Notes under the pieces: model-generated
Databases searched by the model: none
What the model was told of the DNA's origin: nothing
The model's input: the letters and a program-made list of their open reading frames with translations, nothing else
Shown: positions 1 through 10,236 of the stretch, piece after piece
Layout of the letters: each line of letters begins with the position of its first letter
Position numbering within the stretch: position 1 is the stretch's first letter
Position numbers and translations under genes: made by a program
Assembly (NCBI GenBank): GCA_035356615.1
Contig: DAOQSN010000007.1
Location: 74,181-138,180, forward strand
Direction of reading: 5' to 3'
DNA length: 64,000 nt
DNA from: JAKQDH01 sp029558835
Lineage (GTDB): Bacteria > Planctomycetota > Phycisphaerae > UBA1845

Positions 1-615
<615 letters not shown>

Positions 616-952
616 CGAACCTAGAGGCGGCGCGCGGGCGCGTGTTCCTCCTGCCAACCGTGTCTCCACGGTGTCTGCCTCTGCGGGGGAGCCGCGACAC
701 AGATGGTGCCCAGCCGCGCGTCCCTGAATCACCGCCCGCAATTGGGCACCGGCGAGCCTGATCCCGACCGTTACGGAGCGGCCTGATCCCAACGCCATTG
801 GTGCGTGTTTGCGTACACACCTTGGGCAGCACGTTGAAGAACGACAGGACTGCACGCGACGCCCTGAGCACCGGTGCCTGTGAGGCCCTCCGCATCGCCC
901 GGGGCGGGCGACGCCACTGGCGCTGCCGCGCCCACCGGCAGCGCTGCGTGGC
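616..952. other. Intergenic stretch without recognisable gene
   Basis: No open frame here has protein-like character. The octamer CTGATCCC occurs twice around 760-790. I see nothing else that can be named. Confidence 0.5.
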
Positions 953-981
953 TTGGCTGGACCAGGACGAAGCTGTAACAT
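953..981 (+). promoter_or_regulatory. Candidate sigma70-type promoter for the SNF2 helicase gene
   Basis: TTGGCT (953-958), a 17-base spacer and TAACAT (976-981) match the -35/-10 arrangement. The site is 93 bases upstream of the chosen ATG at 1074. It was found by eye only. Confidence 0.35.
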
Positions 982-1073
982 AGCCGGGCTCGCCGCACGC
1001 TGGGCGGAGGTGCCTCTGCTCCCGGTGTCGAGGTTGGGCCACGGCGGCGCGGTTGTTCTTCCCGGGAAAGGTC

Positions 1074-4000
1074 ATGATTCGCCTGCACGCAGTCTGGAAG
1101 GATGCGTCTCTCCACATCTGGGGCGAGTTGGCGCCAGCAACGGGCGTTGGCCTGCAGGCGGTGGGCAACGAGCACGTCGGCACTCGGGGCACAGTCGGCC
1201 CGTTGCCAGACTCCACGGCCGACGGGGCTGCTTCTGAAGCTGGTGCATCGGGTGGTCTCCACGTCGGCCGCGGCGGGCCGACGCTGCCTGCTCAACCGGC
1301 CACAACGGCCGCCGCCTCTGAGCAACTCCAAGTGCTGCCCGAGGACGAGCTGCGCGCCTGCCTGGGAGAACTGGCGGATGGACTGTTGGTATCCGGGGCG
1401 CGCGGAGGTTCGTTGCGTCTTACTTTGCCGCACCGGGCGGGGGTTCCTCTTTCCTCTTTCGCGCCGGAACTGTCGGCGGCCACGTCACTGGATCAACAGC
1501 AGCAGGCCGCAGAGGTCACGGGCCAACCGGTGACGGTGCCGGTGTTGCGGCTGTCGCCGGCGGATGCGATGGACTTCCTGACGGACTGGCCCACTCGGGC
1601 CGCCCACGGGATGGAGGCAGGTGGATCATTGCGCTACTGGTCGTGCGTGGCCCGCCTGGTTCTCGAACTGCTGGCCCGGCAGCGCTTCGTCCCGGACCTG
1701 CACCATGTCCACGGTAACAACTACCAGGCGTTCTGGCGCGTGGTGGTGGATGGCGCCGAGACGGCGGACCGCATCGGGCGGTTGATCACGGCCATGCCGC
1801 CGGTGTGCGTTGCGGGCCCCGGCACCGAACCGCCTCCACAAGTCCCGCTAGTGCTGGAGAACTTCCTTTGGACCACCGCGGACGCGGTGATCCGTCGCTG
1901 CCTGGAGGGCGACGACCTGGCCCACGCGCTGCGCGACCGCGGCGGCGACGCTGCCTGCGGCAAGGTCGGCTGGCTGCGGGCCCTGCTGGGTCCGGAGTCG
2001 AGGCTGACGGGGCCGGCGTCCCAGTGCGCCGAGGTGTGGCAGAGCGTACGCGGCTGGCTGGCCGCACTGGAGCCGCCCGACCTGCTGCGGACGTGCAGAA
2101 CGTGCTTCCGCCTGCACCCCTCGCCGGCGGAGGATGAGACGCCGACTGGCGCGATTGACGCTCGGGCTTGGCTGCTCACCGTCCATGTGCAGGCCACCGC
2201 GGACGAGGACGTCGTGATCGACGTGGCGGAACTCTGGCGCGAACAGCCGCGGCAGCCGGCGATCCTGCCGCGGCCGTTCGATGGGGCCCGGGCGTTCGTG
2301 CGGGAAGACCTCGCCCGGGCGGCCCGCCACTTCGAGCCGCTGGCGGCGGCTTTGGAACAGCCGCAACCGGGCGTGCTGCCCCTGACGCTGGAGGAAGCGT
2401 ACCGCTTCCTGCGGGACGCGGCCGTTGTGCTCGAACTCGAGGGCTTCGGCGTCTGGCTGCCCGAGTGGTGGCGGCGGGAGCGCAGCCGGTTAGGTGTCCG
2501 GCTGGACGTCCGGCCGGCGGGCGAAGACGCGGCACCGGCGCAGCGGGTGTCGTTCGACGCGCTGGTCTCTTACGACTGGCGCCTGGCCCTGGGGGACGAA
2601 GACATCTCACTCGAGGAGATCACGGCCCTGGCGCAGCAGAAGGCGCCGCTGGTGCGGTGGCGTGGGCGGTGGACTGAGCTCCACCCGGCGGAAGTGGAGG
2701 CGGCCGCGGAGTTCGTACAACGCAGCCCGAGCGGGCGAATGACGCTGCGCGAAGCGTTGCAGCAGGCGTTTCTGCGTGATGAAACGGCGGCGGGGTTACG
2801 CGTCGTCGGCATGCGTACCTCCGGCTGGGTGCATCAGCTTCTGCACGCGACGCAGACGGACCGGCACCTGGAGTCGGTGCCCGCGCCGGCGGGTTTCCAC
2901 GGCCAACTGCGATCCTATCAACTGACGGGCCTGGCCTGGCTGGCGTTTCTGGCCGAGCATGGCCTGGGCGCGTGCCTCGCGGACGACATGGGTCTGGGCA
3001 AGACGATCCAGACCATTGCGTTGTGGCTGCATGAGCGGCACAGCGGGCAGCGTCCGGGGCCGACGTTGCTGGTGGTGCCGATGTCGCTGGTAGGCAATTG
3101 GCGGCGGGAAATCAACCGGTTCGCGCCGTCGCTGCGCGTGCTCGTCCATCACGGTCTCGATCGTCTCAGCGGTGAGCAACTGCGTACACAAGCGACCGAG
3201 TACGACGTAGTGATCAGCACGTACGGCCTGATCCACCGCGACTTCGAGCACCTGGCGTCCGTCGCCTGGCACCGAGTGGTGCTGGACGAGGCGCAGAACA
3301 TCAAGAACCCGGCGGCCAAGCAGGCCCAGGCGATCCGGGCCCTGCCCACCGGGCAACGCGTGGCGCTGACGGGCACGCCGCTGGAGAACCACCTGACGGA
3401 ACTGTGGTCGATCCTGGACTTCCTCAACCCGGGTTTTCTGGGCTCAGCCAGTGACTTTCGCCGACGCTTCGCCGTGCCCATCGAGCGGCATCATGACTCC
3501 GACCGGGCCGACCGTCTGCGGCGCCTGATCCAGCCGTTCGTGCTCCGCCGGCTCAAGCGCGATCCCGACATCATGCAGGACCTGCCGGAGCGGTTGGAGA
3601 TGAAGGTTTTCTGCAACCTGACGCAGGAGCAGGCGGCCCTCTACGAGGCGGTGGTCGCAGACATGCTGGGCCAGATCGAAGAGAGCGGCGGCATGCAGCG
3701 GCGCGGGCTCATCCTGGCCGCCCTCGTGAAGCTCAAACAGATCTGCAACCATCCGGCCCACTTCCTGCGGGAACAAGTTCCCGGCGCGGCTGAGGCCCGG
3801 CACGGGCCCGTCCTGCATCAGCGCAGCGGCAAGTGCGAACGTTTGCGCGAGATGATCGAGGAGGTCGTCGCGGAAGGTGATGCCGCCTTGGTGTTCACCC
3901 AGTTTCGCCAGATGGGGGCACTGCTGCAACACTACTTAGGTGAAGCATTCGATCGGGAGGTCCTCTTCCTGCACGGGGGCACCTCGGCCGGGCAACGCGA

Positions 4001-4370
4001 TGCGCTCGTGCACCGGTTCCAGCAGCGACGCGGCGACACGCCGGTGTTCGTGCTGTCCCTCAAGGCGGGCGGCGTGGGGCTGAACCTGACCGCGGCCAAT
4101 CATGTGTTTCACTTCGACCGCTGGTGGAACCCCGCCGTCGAGGAACAGGCCACCGACCGGGCGCATCGCATCGGGCAGCAGCGCATGGTGCAGGTCCACA
4201 AGCTCATCTGCCTGGGCACACTCGAAGAGCGCATCGACGGCATGCTGGAACAGAAGAAGGACTTGGCCGAGCGAATCGTTGGAGCAGGCGAGGAATGGCT
4301 CACCGAATTGAGCACCGAGGCCCTGCGCGATCTGCTCACGCTCTCACGCGAGGCGGTGGGGGAGGACTAG
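1074..4370 (+). CDS. SNF2-family DEAD/DEAH-box helicase (bacterial HepA/RapA-like)
   Basis: This is a 1098-residue ATP-dependent nucleic-acid translocase. Start ATG 1074 is preferred over the in-frame TTG at 1053 because GGGAAAGG precedes it and the N-terminal pattern LHAVWKDASLHIWGE is typical of this bacterial group. In order there is a variable N-terminal region (1-440), a bacterial SNF2-associated domain (about 450-570), then the SNF2_N core with Walker A DDMGLGKT (about 637) and Walker B DEAQ (about 738). The helicase C lobe ends with HRIGQQR (about 1033). These proteins remodel protein-DNA or RNA polymerase complexes; the target is unknown here. Residues about 62-72 (HVGRGGPTLP) are encoded by a copy of a dispersed palindromic repeat. 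The stop is 2 bases before the next gene's ATG, implying co-translation with it. Confidence 0.93.
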   Translation: MIRLHAVWKDASLHIWGELAPATGVGLQAVGNEHVGTRGTVGPLPDSTADGAASEAGASGGLHVGRGGPTLPAQPATTAAASEQLQVLPEDELRACLGELADGLLVSGARGGSLRLTLPHRAGVPLSSFAPELSAATSLDQQQQAAEVTGQPVTVPVLRLSPADAMDFLTDWPTRAAHGMEAGGSLRYWSCVARLVLELLARQRFVPDLHHVHGNNYQAFWRVVVDGAETADRIGRLITAMPPVCVAGPGTEPPPQVPLVLENFLWTTADAVIRRCLEGDDLAHALRDRGGDAACGKVGWLRALLGPESRLTGPASQCAEVWQSVRGWLAALEPPDLLRTCRTCFRLHPSPAEDETPTGAIDARAWLLTVHVQATADEDVVIDVAELWREQPRQPAILPRPFDGARAFVREDLARAARHFEPLAAALEQPQPGVLPLTLEEAYRFLRDAAVVLELEGFGVWLPEWWRRERSRLGVRLDVRPAGEDAAPAQRVSFDALVSYDWRLALGDEDISLEEITALAQQKAPLVRWRGRWTELHPAEVEAAAEFVQRSPSGRMTLREALQQAFLRDETAAGLRVVGMRTSGWVHQLLHATQTDRHLESVPAPAGFHGQLRSYQLTGLAWLAFLAEHGLGACLADDMGLGKTIQTIALWLHERHSGQRPGPTLLVVPMSLVGNWRREINRFAPSLRVLVHHGLDRLSGEQLRTQATEYDVVISTYGLIHRDFEHLASVAWHRVVLDEAQNIKNPAAKQAQAIRALPTGQRVALTGTPLENHLTELWSILDFLNPGFLGSASDFRRRFAVPIERHHDSDRADRLRRLIQPFVLRRLKRDPDIMQDLPERLEMKVFCNLTQEQAALYEAVVADMLGQIEESGGMQRRGLILAALVKLKQICNHPAHFLREQVPGAAEARHGPVLHQRSGKCERLREMIEEVVAEGDAALVFTQFRQMGALLQHYLGEAFDREVLFLHGGTSAGQRDALVHRFQQRRGDTPVFVLSLKAGGVGLNLTAANHVFHFDRWWNPAVEEQATDRAHRIGQQRMVQVHKLICLGTLEERIDGMLEQKKDLAERIVGAGEEWLTELSTEALRDLLTLSREAVGED
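1259..1288. repeat. Dispersed palindromic repeat (GTCGGCC family), copy inside helicase CDS
   Basis: The core GTCGGCC-GCGGCG-GGCCGAC forms a 7-bp stem. The same sequence recurs at 30313-30342 (same orientation) and at 43135-43163 (opposite orientation), both intergenic. Here it lies in frame inside the helicase gene and encodes HVGRGGPTL. Confidence 0.6.
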
Positions 4371-4372
4371 GA

Positions 4373-4660
4373 ATGTCGAGCACCACGCCAGATGGCAACC
4401 AGCACCTTCGCTCGCTGGGGGCGGTGGCCGAGGCGGCCGCCCCGGTCGGCGATCCAAAGTGGGCGGGCTTCTATGAGGCCGGGACGGCCCTGACCCAGAT
4501 CGCGGTCCGCACGCGGGAACCCGAACAACCGCTGGAGTTGCTGGAACGCCTCGGGCCGTCGCCGTTTGAACGCGGCGGCTTCCCCCTGGTCGGATTCCTG
4601 GCGACGACCTACGACCGCGTGAGCCGATATGCGCTGGAGCGGCTGCGCAAGTCACAGTGA
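4373..4660 (+). CDS. Small hypothetical protein coupled to the SNF2 helicase
   Basis: This is a 95-residue acidic, soluble protein with no membrane segment or cysteine motif. The ATG is 2 bases after the helicase stop, and GGAGGACTAGGA spans the junction as a ribosome binding site, so translation is probably coupled. The sequence is Leu/Glu-rich in the middle (PLELLERLGPSPF) and ends in RYALERLRKSQ. I do not recognise the family. Position alone suggests an accessory factor of the helicase. Confidence 0.6.
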   Translation: MSSTTPDGNQHLRSLGAVAEAAAPVGDPKWAGFYEAGTALTQIAVRTREPEQPLELLERLGPSPFERGGFPLVGFLATTYDRVSRYALERLRKSQ

Positions 4661-4667
4661 GACGCGC

Positions 4668-6257
4668 ATGTGTGATGAAGCTGATCCAGGCGGCGGCATC
4701 GTGGACGAGTGCCAGGCGGAGGATGCCGGCGGGCAGCGCATTCCCTTCGTTCGATGGCTGGGATTGCTGGGGGCGCCCCTGCTCGCCGTTGTGGTGTACC
4801 TGCTGATTCCGGCGGCGCGATTCGAAGCCGACGGCAAGATCGCGGCCGGGTTGACCCAGCCCGGGCGGGCGGTGGCGGCCGTCGGCATCCTGATGGCCGT
4901 CCTCTGGGTAACCGAGGCGTTGCCCATCCCCGTTACCGCGTTGATTCCCATGGTGCTGTTTCCGTTGGCGACCTTCGGAGTCGTCGATGTGAAGGCGGCC
5001 GCCGCCCCGTATGCCAACGACTTGATCTTCCTGTTCATGGGCGGCTTTCTGCTGGCCCAGGCGATGCAGCGCTGGGGCTTGCACCGGCGCATCGCGCTGC
5101 ACACGATCCTGCTGGTGGGCACCCGCCCCGCGGGAGTCGTGGCCGGTTTCATGCTGGCCAGCGGCTTCCTGAGCATGTGGGTCTCGAACACAGCCACCGT
5201 CGTGATGATGCTGCCGATCGCCCTGAGCGTGATCGAACTGGTACGGCAGGAGTTGGCACGACGGAACGACCCCCAGCTTCCGCCGCGGGGGGCACCGTTT
5301 CACTTTGCGATCTGTCTGCTGCTGGGGACCGCGTACGCGGCCTCCATCGGCGGCATCGCGACGCTCATCGGCACTCCGCCCAACGCCATGCTGGCAGCCT
5401 ACGTGGGCAAGACGTTCAACATCCAGATATCCTTCGTCCGCTGGATGATGATCGGCGTGCCCCTGGCGGCCGTGCTGCTGCCGCTGACGTGGTTGCTGCT
5501 GACCCGCATCGTCTACCCCATTCGTCTGCGGCAGATTCCCGGCGGGCGTGAACTGATCGCGCGGGAGTTGCAGCGGCAGGGGCCCATGACGCGGGCGGAA
5601 GCGGCCGTGCTCGTGGTGTTCGTCCTGACGGCGGTCGGCTGGATCACCCGCCCGTGGCTGGCGGCCATCCGCGTTGGAGACAGCTTTCAGCCGCTGGCAG
5701 GCTTGAGCGACAGCGGCATTGCGGTCGCGGCGGCCGTGGTGCTCTTCGCCTGTCCCATCTACCCAGGCAAAGGTGAGTTCCTGCTCACCTGGCGGCAGGC
5801 GCGGACGCTGCCGTGGGGTGTGTTGCTGCTGTTCGGGGGCGGCCTCAGCCTGGCGGAGGCCGTCAAACTCACCGGCGTGGCGGAGTTCATCGGTCACGGC
5901 GTCAGCGGTCTGCACGGTTGGTCGGTGGCCCTGCTGGTGTTACTTGTCATTACCCTGATTGTGTTCCTCACGGAACTGACCAGCAACACCGCGACGACGG
6001 CCACGCTGCTTCCCATCCTGGGTCCGGCGGCGGTCGGGCTGGGACTCAGTCCTCTGCTCTTCGTCGTGCCGATGACCATCGGGGCGAGTTGCGCGTTTAT
6101 GATGCCGGTGGGGACACCACCCAATGCCATCGTGTTCAGCTCCGGGGAACTGAAGATCTGGCAAATGTGCAAAGCCGGCTTCTGGCTGAACCTGATCAGC
6201 ATCGCGGTCATCTTCGCGCTCACGTACCTGTTCGCAGGCCCCCTGCTTGGACAGTGA
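4668..6257 (+). CDS. DASS/SLC13 family anion:Na+ symporter
   Basis: This 529-residue inner-membrane protein has about 11-12 hydrophobic segments. It carries the two inverted-repeat signature pairs of the DASS family: SNTATVVMMLPI (about 173) with GTPPNAMLAAY (about 236), and SNTATTATLLPI (about 440) with MPVGTPPNAIV (about 480). In VcINDY the SNT and TPP(N) motifs bind Na+ and substrate carboxylates. The substrate class is di- or tricarboxylate or sulfate; sequence alone does not decide. The start at ATG 4668 is chosen because an earlier in-frame ATG at 4629 lies inside the preceding gene. The gap to that gene is 7 bases, so it may share the helicase transcript. A tricarboxylate substrate would fit the citrate-lyase operon at 30-39 kb, but they are not linked. 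Confidence 0.9.
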   Translation: MCDEADPGGGIVDECQAEDAGGQRIPFVRWLGLLGAPLLAVVVYLLIPAARFEADGKIAAGLTQPGRAVAAVGILMAVLWVTEALPIPVTALIPMVLFPLATFGVVDVKAAAAPYANDLIFLFMGGFLLAQAMQRWGLHRRIALHTILLVGTRPAGVVAGFMLASGFLSMWVSNTATVVMMLPIALSVIELVRQELARRNDPQLPPRGAPFHFAICLLLGTAYAASIGGIATLIGTPPNAMLAAYVGKTFNIQISFVRWMMIGVPLAAVLLPLTWLLLTRIVYPIRLRQIPGGRELIARELQRQGPMTRAEAAVLVVFVLTAVGWITRPWLAAIRVGDSFQPLAGLSDSGIAVAAAVVLFACPIYPGKGEFLLTWRQARTLPWGVLLLFGGGLSLAEAVKLTGVAEFIGHGVSGLHGWSVALLVLLVITLIVFLTELTSNTATTATLLPILGPAAVGLGLSPLLFVVPMTIGASCAFMMPVGTPPNAIVFSSGELKIWQMCKAGFWLNLISIAVIFALTYLFAGPLLGQ

Positions 6258-6482
6258 CGGAGATCACAGCACCAGGGGCGAACCATCCGCTCACGAAAGG
6301 GGAAGGGGTCAGGCAGTCACCATGATGCTTCGCGGCCTTCTGTGTCGATTGACCGGCACAACCGAACGGTGAGCATGCTCCCCTGCGTAGCGCCGAAAGT
6401 TCCAGGCGCCCCGGAGAACGGCCGCTGTTCACCGGGATCGCAATCTCATGGAAGCCGCTTCTCCACCGCCGCGTTCCCTCCG

Positions 6483-7286
6483 CTAACCGCCACGCGACAG
6501 CGCGCGCCGGATGAGGTCCCGCGCCGCCTCGAGATCCGCGCGCGGCGTCTCGGAGTCCAAACGACGCAGGATGTGCGGACCGCCGTACCCGGCGTCGGCC
6601 AGGGCCTGCCAGAATCCGACCAGGTCCACTTCACCCTCCCCGAGCCGCGTCTCATGTCCGGCCCGACCGGCGCTACCCACCGTCCCATCCCGGGCATGCG
6701 CCAGCACGATCGCGTTCGGTAAGCGCTCGATCACGCTCAACGGATTGTGACCCAGCATCACCATGGCGGCGGGGTCCACACCCAGCGCCAGCGCCGGGCA
6801 ATCAAGCTGGTCAAACAGACGCACCAGCGGCTGCGCGGTGTCATGCGCCGGCCGCAGCGCGTAGCAGACCCCGCACGTGTCGGCCTGGTCACCGATGCGA
6901 CGCAGAGCCTCGAGCGCCAAAGGTGCCGGCTCGCCCGTCTCCGGGTGGGTCAGCGCCCCGGCCGACGCGGTCACCACCCGCACCCCCATGTCCGCCGCCA
7001 ACGTCAGAATCCGGCACGTCCGTTCCACGCGCTCCTCCACCGTGGACGGGTCGGTAAGCCGGGTGTGCGGCACCTCCGCGGAAAGGGCCGCCAGCTTCAG
7101 CCCCAAAGTGCCCACCAGGTGTTGCAGGTGCCGACGCCCACTCGTGGAGAGCCCCTCCGGGGTCACCTCTCCCGCGGCTGCACCCAGCTCCACGACGTCG
7201 CCCCCCAGCTCCCGGGCAGCGCGCAGGCCTTCCTTGGTCGGCAGGCGTAGATCATCCAGGTCGATGCCGAGCGAAACGTGACTCAT
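6483..7286 (-). CDS. Sugar phosphate isomerase/epimerase (TIM barrel, AP-endonuclease 2 fold)
   Basis: This 267-residue soluble protein belongs to the xylose-isomerase-like TIM-barrel superfamily. Visible features are the first strand LGIDLDDLRLP, the central RVVTASAG strand, LALGVDPAAMVMLGHNP and the C-terminal VDLVGFWQALADAGYGG, typical of planctomycete sugar phosphate isomerase/epimerase annotations. An alternative start lies 9 bases upstream (7295); neither has a strong ribosome binding site. It is the last gene of the co-directional block that starts at apgM/murE, and convergent with the symporter gene. The substrate is unknown. Confidence 0.8.
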   Translation of the reverse strand: MSHVSLGIDLDDLRLPTKEGLRAARELGGDVVELGAAAGEVTPEGLSTSGRRHLQHLVGTLGLKLAALSAEVPHTRLTDPSTVEERVERTCRILTLAADMGVRVVTASAGALTHPETGEPAPLALEALRRIGDQADTCGVCYALRPAHDTAQPLVRLFDQLDCPALALGVDPAAMVMLGHNPLSVIERLPNAIVLAHARDGTVGSAGRAGHETRLGEGEVDLVGFWQALADAGYGGPHILRRLDSETPRADLEAARDLIRRALSRGG

Positions 7287-7467
7287 GACTGACATGATAC
7301 ATGGGTCGAGGCGCAGTGCCTAGCGCGCCGCTTGGCGTTTAGGAACTGACGGGGAGATGCCGCCCGGCGTCGGCCGCCGGGGAACGAAGCTACAACAACC
7401 ACGCAGGCGCGACGCCACGACGGACGGGGGCACCAGGCTGCATCGTTGGCGCCAGGGGCAGGCACGT

Positions 7468-8109
7468 TCACGATCGGTGGGCGTTGCGCTGCTCCACCAG
7501 CGCCTCCGTGGCCGAGCGCCGCACGTCCGACATCTGGTAGAAGCAGCTGACCACCGTCGGCACCAGCACCACGAAGGCCACCAGCAGCGTGCTCTGCCGG
7601 GCAAACCCGGCAAACGAGCGGTACACCGACGGCGCGGACATGCTCAGCACCGCCAGCGCCGACACCAGCAGCATGGAGCCCTCCAACGCCGTCAGCACGA
7701 TGGTCACCTGCCGCAGGTTCAGATGGGCCAACCCCAAGCCCAGGAACGCTCCCAACCCACCCGCGACCCACATCGCGGCCGTCGGCAGATGGAAGCCGCC
7801 GACGAACTGCGCCAGCATGAGCCCGCCCGCGCCGGCCCCCAGGAGCGCGATCCCATGCAGGCCCAGCACGTACCCGACCACGCCGCCGACCAATGCCGCC
7901 CCCAACGCGCACAGCCACACCGAGCCCGACGACCCCAGCAGCGCGTGCGCCACGCCGATCCCGATTAACGCGTACGTGAATGCCGCCGACACGCGCCACA
8001 GCCGCCACCCGAACAGCATCAGCACGGCCGAGCCGACCAGCAGCGGCAGGACCGCCATCGGTCCGATGTGCTCCAGAAACGCCACCCACTTGCAGGCAAG
8101 CTGATCCAC
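7468..8109 (-). CDS. Polytopic membrane protein, paralogue of the upstream membrane protein
   Basis: This 213-residue protein has about 6-7 hydrophobic helices rich in Gly/Ala/Leu and a short cytoplasmic tail (SATEALVEQRNAHRS). Start GTG 8109 is preferred over GTG 8139. A strong GGGGAGGG lies 8 bases before it, and its leader (GGAGGGCCTGCAC-GTG) mirrors that of the upstream paralogue (GGAGGTCTGCAC-ATG). The N-terminal layout EH..P..VLPLLVG..VLMLFGWRLWR also matches that paralogue, suggesting tandem duplication. It resembles DUF4203/TMEM198-like proteins in hydropathy only. Function unknown. The position downstream of ftsQ is where ftsA/ftsZ would sit in a classical dcw cluster. Confidence 0.75.
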   Translation of the reverse strand: MDQLACKWVAFLEHIGPMAVLPLLVGSAVLMLFGWRLWRVSAAFTYALIGIGVAHALLGSSGSVWLCALGAALVGGVVGYVLGLHGIALLGAGAGGLMLAQFVGGFHLPTAAMWVAGGLGAFLGLGLAHLNLRQVTIVLTALEGSMLLVSALAVLSMSAPSVYRSFAGFARQSTLLVAFVVLVPTVVSCFYQMSDVRRSATEALVEQRNAHRS

Positions 8110-8377
8110 GTGCAGGCCCTCCCCATGCGGCGAGGTCACGCCCGCGCACGGCCCGGTCCGGTAACCGCGCGCAGTGCTTCGTCAAGCCGGTAGACCAGAG
8201 TAGTGTACGATATGCCACGCGCGGGGGTCGTTGGTTCGCTTCCGGCACGCGCATCCTCATGCTGCCCGCCGTGCCCACATCCACCGCACGCGCGACCCGG
8301 CAGAGGTCGTGGTTGCGAAGGCATGGTTGCCCACAATTGCCGTCGCGCCAGGGGATGCCACCCGCGGACCGGTGCCG

Positions 8378-9202
8378 TCATTTCGACTTGGGTTTGTCAC
8401 TGTCCGCCGGAGCCGGCGAACGCTGCCGGGTGAACACCGTCTGGAGGAACAGCGACGTCACCAGGAAAGCCCCGACCGCCAGCCCCAGCAGCGCCTGGGA
8501 CCGCGCGTCGCTGAAACCACCGGTCGGACCCCACTGACTGAACAGCATCACCGCCCCACCGGCCGCCAGAAGCGTCCCCAGCACCGACGTCGACGTAATC
8601 AGCGCGAACCGCGCCGCCAGCAACCCCACCAGCATCCCGACCAGCATCGCCAGCGCCCCCAGCGCCGAGCCCAGCCGGGCGGCCGCGGCATCCTGCTCGC
8701 GCACGTAACCACCGAACTGCGTCACCCACGCTGCCGCCGGGCAGCGGGCCGACGGCTGACCCTCGCTCACCGGCGGAAAGGCCTCGCTTTCCGGCGGCAG
8801 GATGCTCTCCAGATGTGTCTCGAAGCTCGTCATGTACGGCTGGAGCCGCAGGAAACTGTAGCCCCCGACCACCAGCGTGGCCAGCACGCCCGACATCAGC
8901 AGCCCTACCCAGAAACGAAAGGCATGATAGCCGATCATCCCGATGAGCAGCGCCGCGATCGGCACGCACACATACGGCGTCAGGTCCACCGCGACCGCGA
9001 AACCCCAGCCCGCCCACGCCCCCACGGCGATAAACCACGTCGTCACCACCGGCCGGGCGAGCTTCGCGCCCAACACGCCGATCCCCAACCCCAACAGCAA
9101 CAGCACGATCCCCAACGGCACCACGCCGAGCTTCACGATCACCGGCGCATGCTCGGCCGCAACCAGCCGAACCTGCTCGACAAACTGTACCACGTCATTC
9201 AT
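8378..9202 (-). CDS. Polytopic membrane protein downstream of ftsQ
   Basis: This 274-residue protein has about 7 predicted membrane helices, a periplasmic or cytoplasmic loop of about 50 residues containing one Cys (after YMTSFETHLESILPP), and a charged C-terminus (DSDKPKSK). ATG 9202 has GGAGG 8 bases upstream. It shares the N-terminal arrangement of an amphipathic helix, EH, Pro and then two long hydrophobic helices with the next gene, so the two are probably paralogues. It starts 48 bases after ftsQ ends. I do not recognise a named family; a DUF4203-like fold is a guess. Confidence 0.75.
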   Translation of the reverse strand: MNDVVQFVEQVRLVAAEHAPVIVKLGVVPLGIVLLLLGLGIGVLGAKLARPVVTTWFIAVGAWAGWGFAVAVDLTPYVCVPIAALLIGMIGYHAFRFWVGLLMSGVLATLVVGGYSFLRLQPYMTSFETHLESILPPESEAFPPVSEGQPSARCPAAAWVTQFGGYVREQDAAAARLGSALGALAMLVGMLVGLLAARFALITSTSVLGTLLAAGGAVMLFSQWGPTGGFSDARSQALLGLAVGAFLVTSLFLQTVFTRQRSPAPADSDKPKSK

Positions 9203-9249
9203 GTGCAGACCTCCGCGGCCGCCCGCGCCCCGCCGGCGCCGAGCCCGGC

Positions 9250-10137
9250 TCAGCCGGGAACCGCAAACCGATCCGGAAACGTCGAAATGTCAATCACCGC
9301 GTGCCCGGCGTCGGCGCGCCCGCTACGGCGGTGGTTCTCCCGCAGCAGCGCCAGTTTCTGCGCCGGTGTGTTCTCCTCGACCTCCCGACCGGGAGCCGAG
9401 CCCCAGCGGATGCGCCCGCCCGCGCGGTCCGTCGCCAACTCCAGGTGCGGGCCGTGTCGGTTGCGCCGCCCGCCGTAGTTTTCGACCAGCACGGCCGTAA
9501 TCTGTGCCGTAAACGGCTCGCTGGAGAGCAGGTGCCACAACGACAGGGCCGCTTGCAGATCGTCCCCCTCCCACCGCTCACCGGGCTGCGGGGCTCGAGC
9601 AGCGACTCCCTGCACCAGCGGCCAGGCGGGGTCGTATGTATACGTGCCCGGAACGCGCGTCCCAGTCGCATCCACGAGGAGGAATTCCGCGCCCTGCTGC
9701 ACCATCACCACCGGCACCCGGTAGTCACACGAAACGCGTACGACACCGTCTCCACCACGGCGCACGTACCGCACCTTCGAGACCCACCCCAGCGCGCTGA
9801 GGCGCTCCGCCAGGTTCGGACAGAGTGACTCTTCCGTCCAGAGCACCTCGAGCAACGGCAGGAGCTGCGCCCGCAGTTCACCCTCCGCGAGGCGCTGCAC
9901 GGCCGGTGGCAGATCAACCAGCAGTAGTGCCGGCCGTTCCACCCGACTCGTCACCTCCTGCTGAACGTGCGCGTCCAGACGCTGCCAGCCGATGCCGCCG
10001 CCGACCAGCAACGCGCCGGTGGCCAGCGTCACCGCGCCAACACGCAGCCCCCGCAGGCCGTGCTCCCGAAAGAAAGCACGCCAGCGCCCGGGCACAGCGG
10101 GCCGCGGAGTCTTCTTTGTCCGACGAGTACGAGCCAT
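9250..10137 (-). CDS. ftsQ: Cell division protein FtsQ/DivIB-like
   Basis: This 295-residue bitopic protein has a basic N-terminus (MARTRRTKKTPRP), one membrane helix (about 32-50) and a periplasmic part. That part has a POTRA-like stretch (LSALGWVSKVRYVRRGGDG...DYRVPVVMVQQG) followed by a beta domain with FLLVDATGTRVPG. This is the FtsQ arrangement, and the gene follows ddl as in classical dcw clusters. FtsQ normally bridges FtsB/FtsL to the divisome at the inner membrane. No ftsL or ftsB is seen here. The 291-base gap to ddl is filled by a palindromic repeat. Sequence identity to FtsQ is low, so the call rests on topology, motif order and context. Confidence 0.8.
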   Translation of the reverse strand: MARTRRTKKTPRPAVPGRWRAFFREHGLRGLRVGAVTLATGALLVGGGIGWQRLDAHVQQEVTSRVERPALLLVDLPPAVQRLAEGELRAQLLPLLEVLWTEESLCPNLAERLSALGWVSKVRYVRRGGDGVVRVSCDYRVPVVMVQQGAEFLLVDATGTRVPGTYTYDPAWPLVQGVAARAPQPGERWEGDDLQAALSLWHLLSSEPFTAQITAVLVENYGGRRNRHGPHLELATDRAGGRIRWGSAPGREVEENTPAQKLALLRENHRRSGRADAGHAVIDISTFPDRFAVPG

Positions 10138-10236
10138 GTCACGTTACGTCCGAACTTCCGACACAACCCCTCCCCCCCGGGAGAGGGGTAGGGGTGAGGG
10201 TCGAACCTCCCCCGTCACCCAGCCCTCTGTCCCAAG

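Noticed and set aside
4344..5915. 523-codon minus-strand open frame
   Set aside because: Antisense to the DASS symporter; Gln/His/Arg-rich composition typical of a shadow frame in GC-rich DNA.
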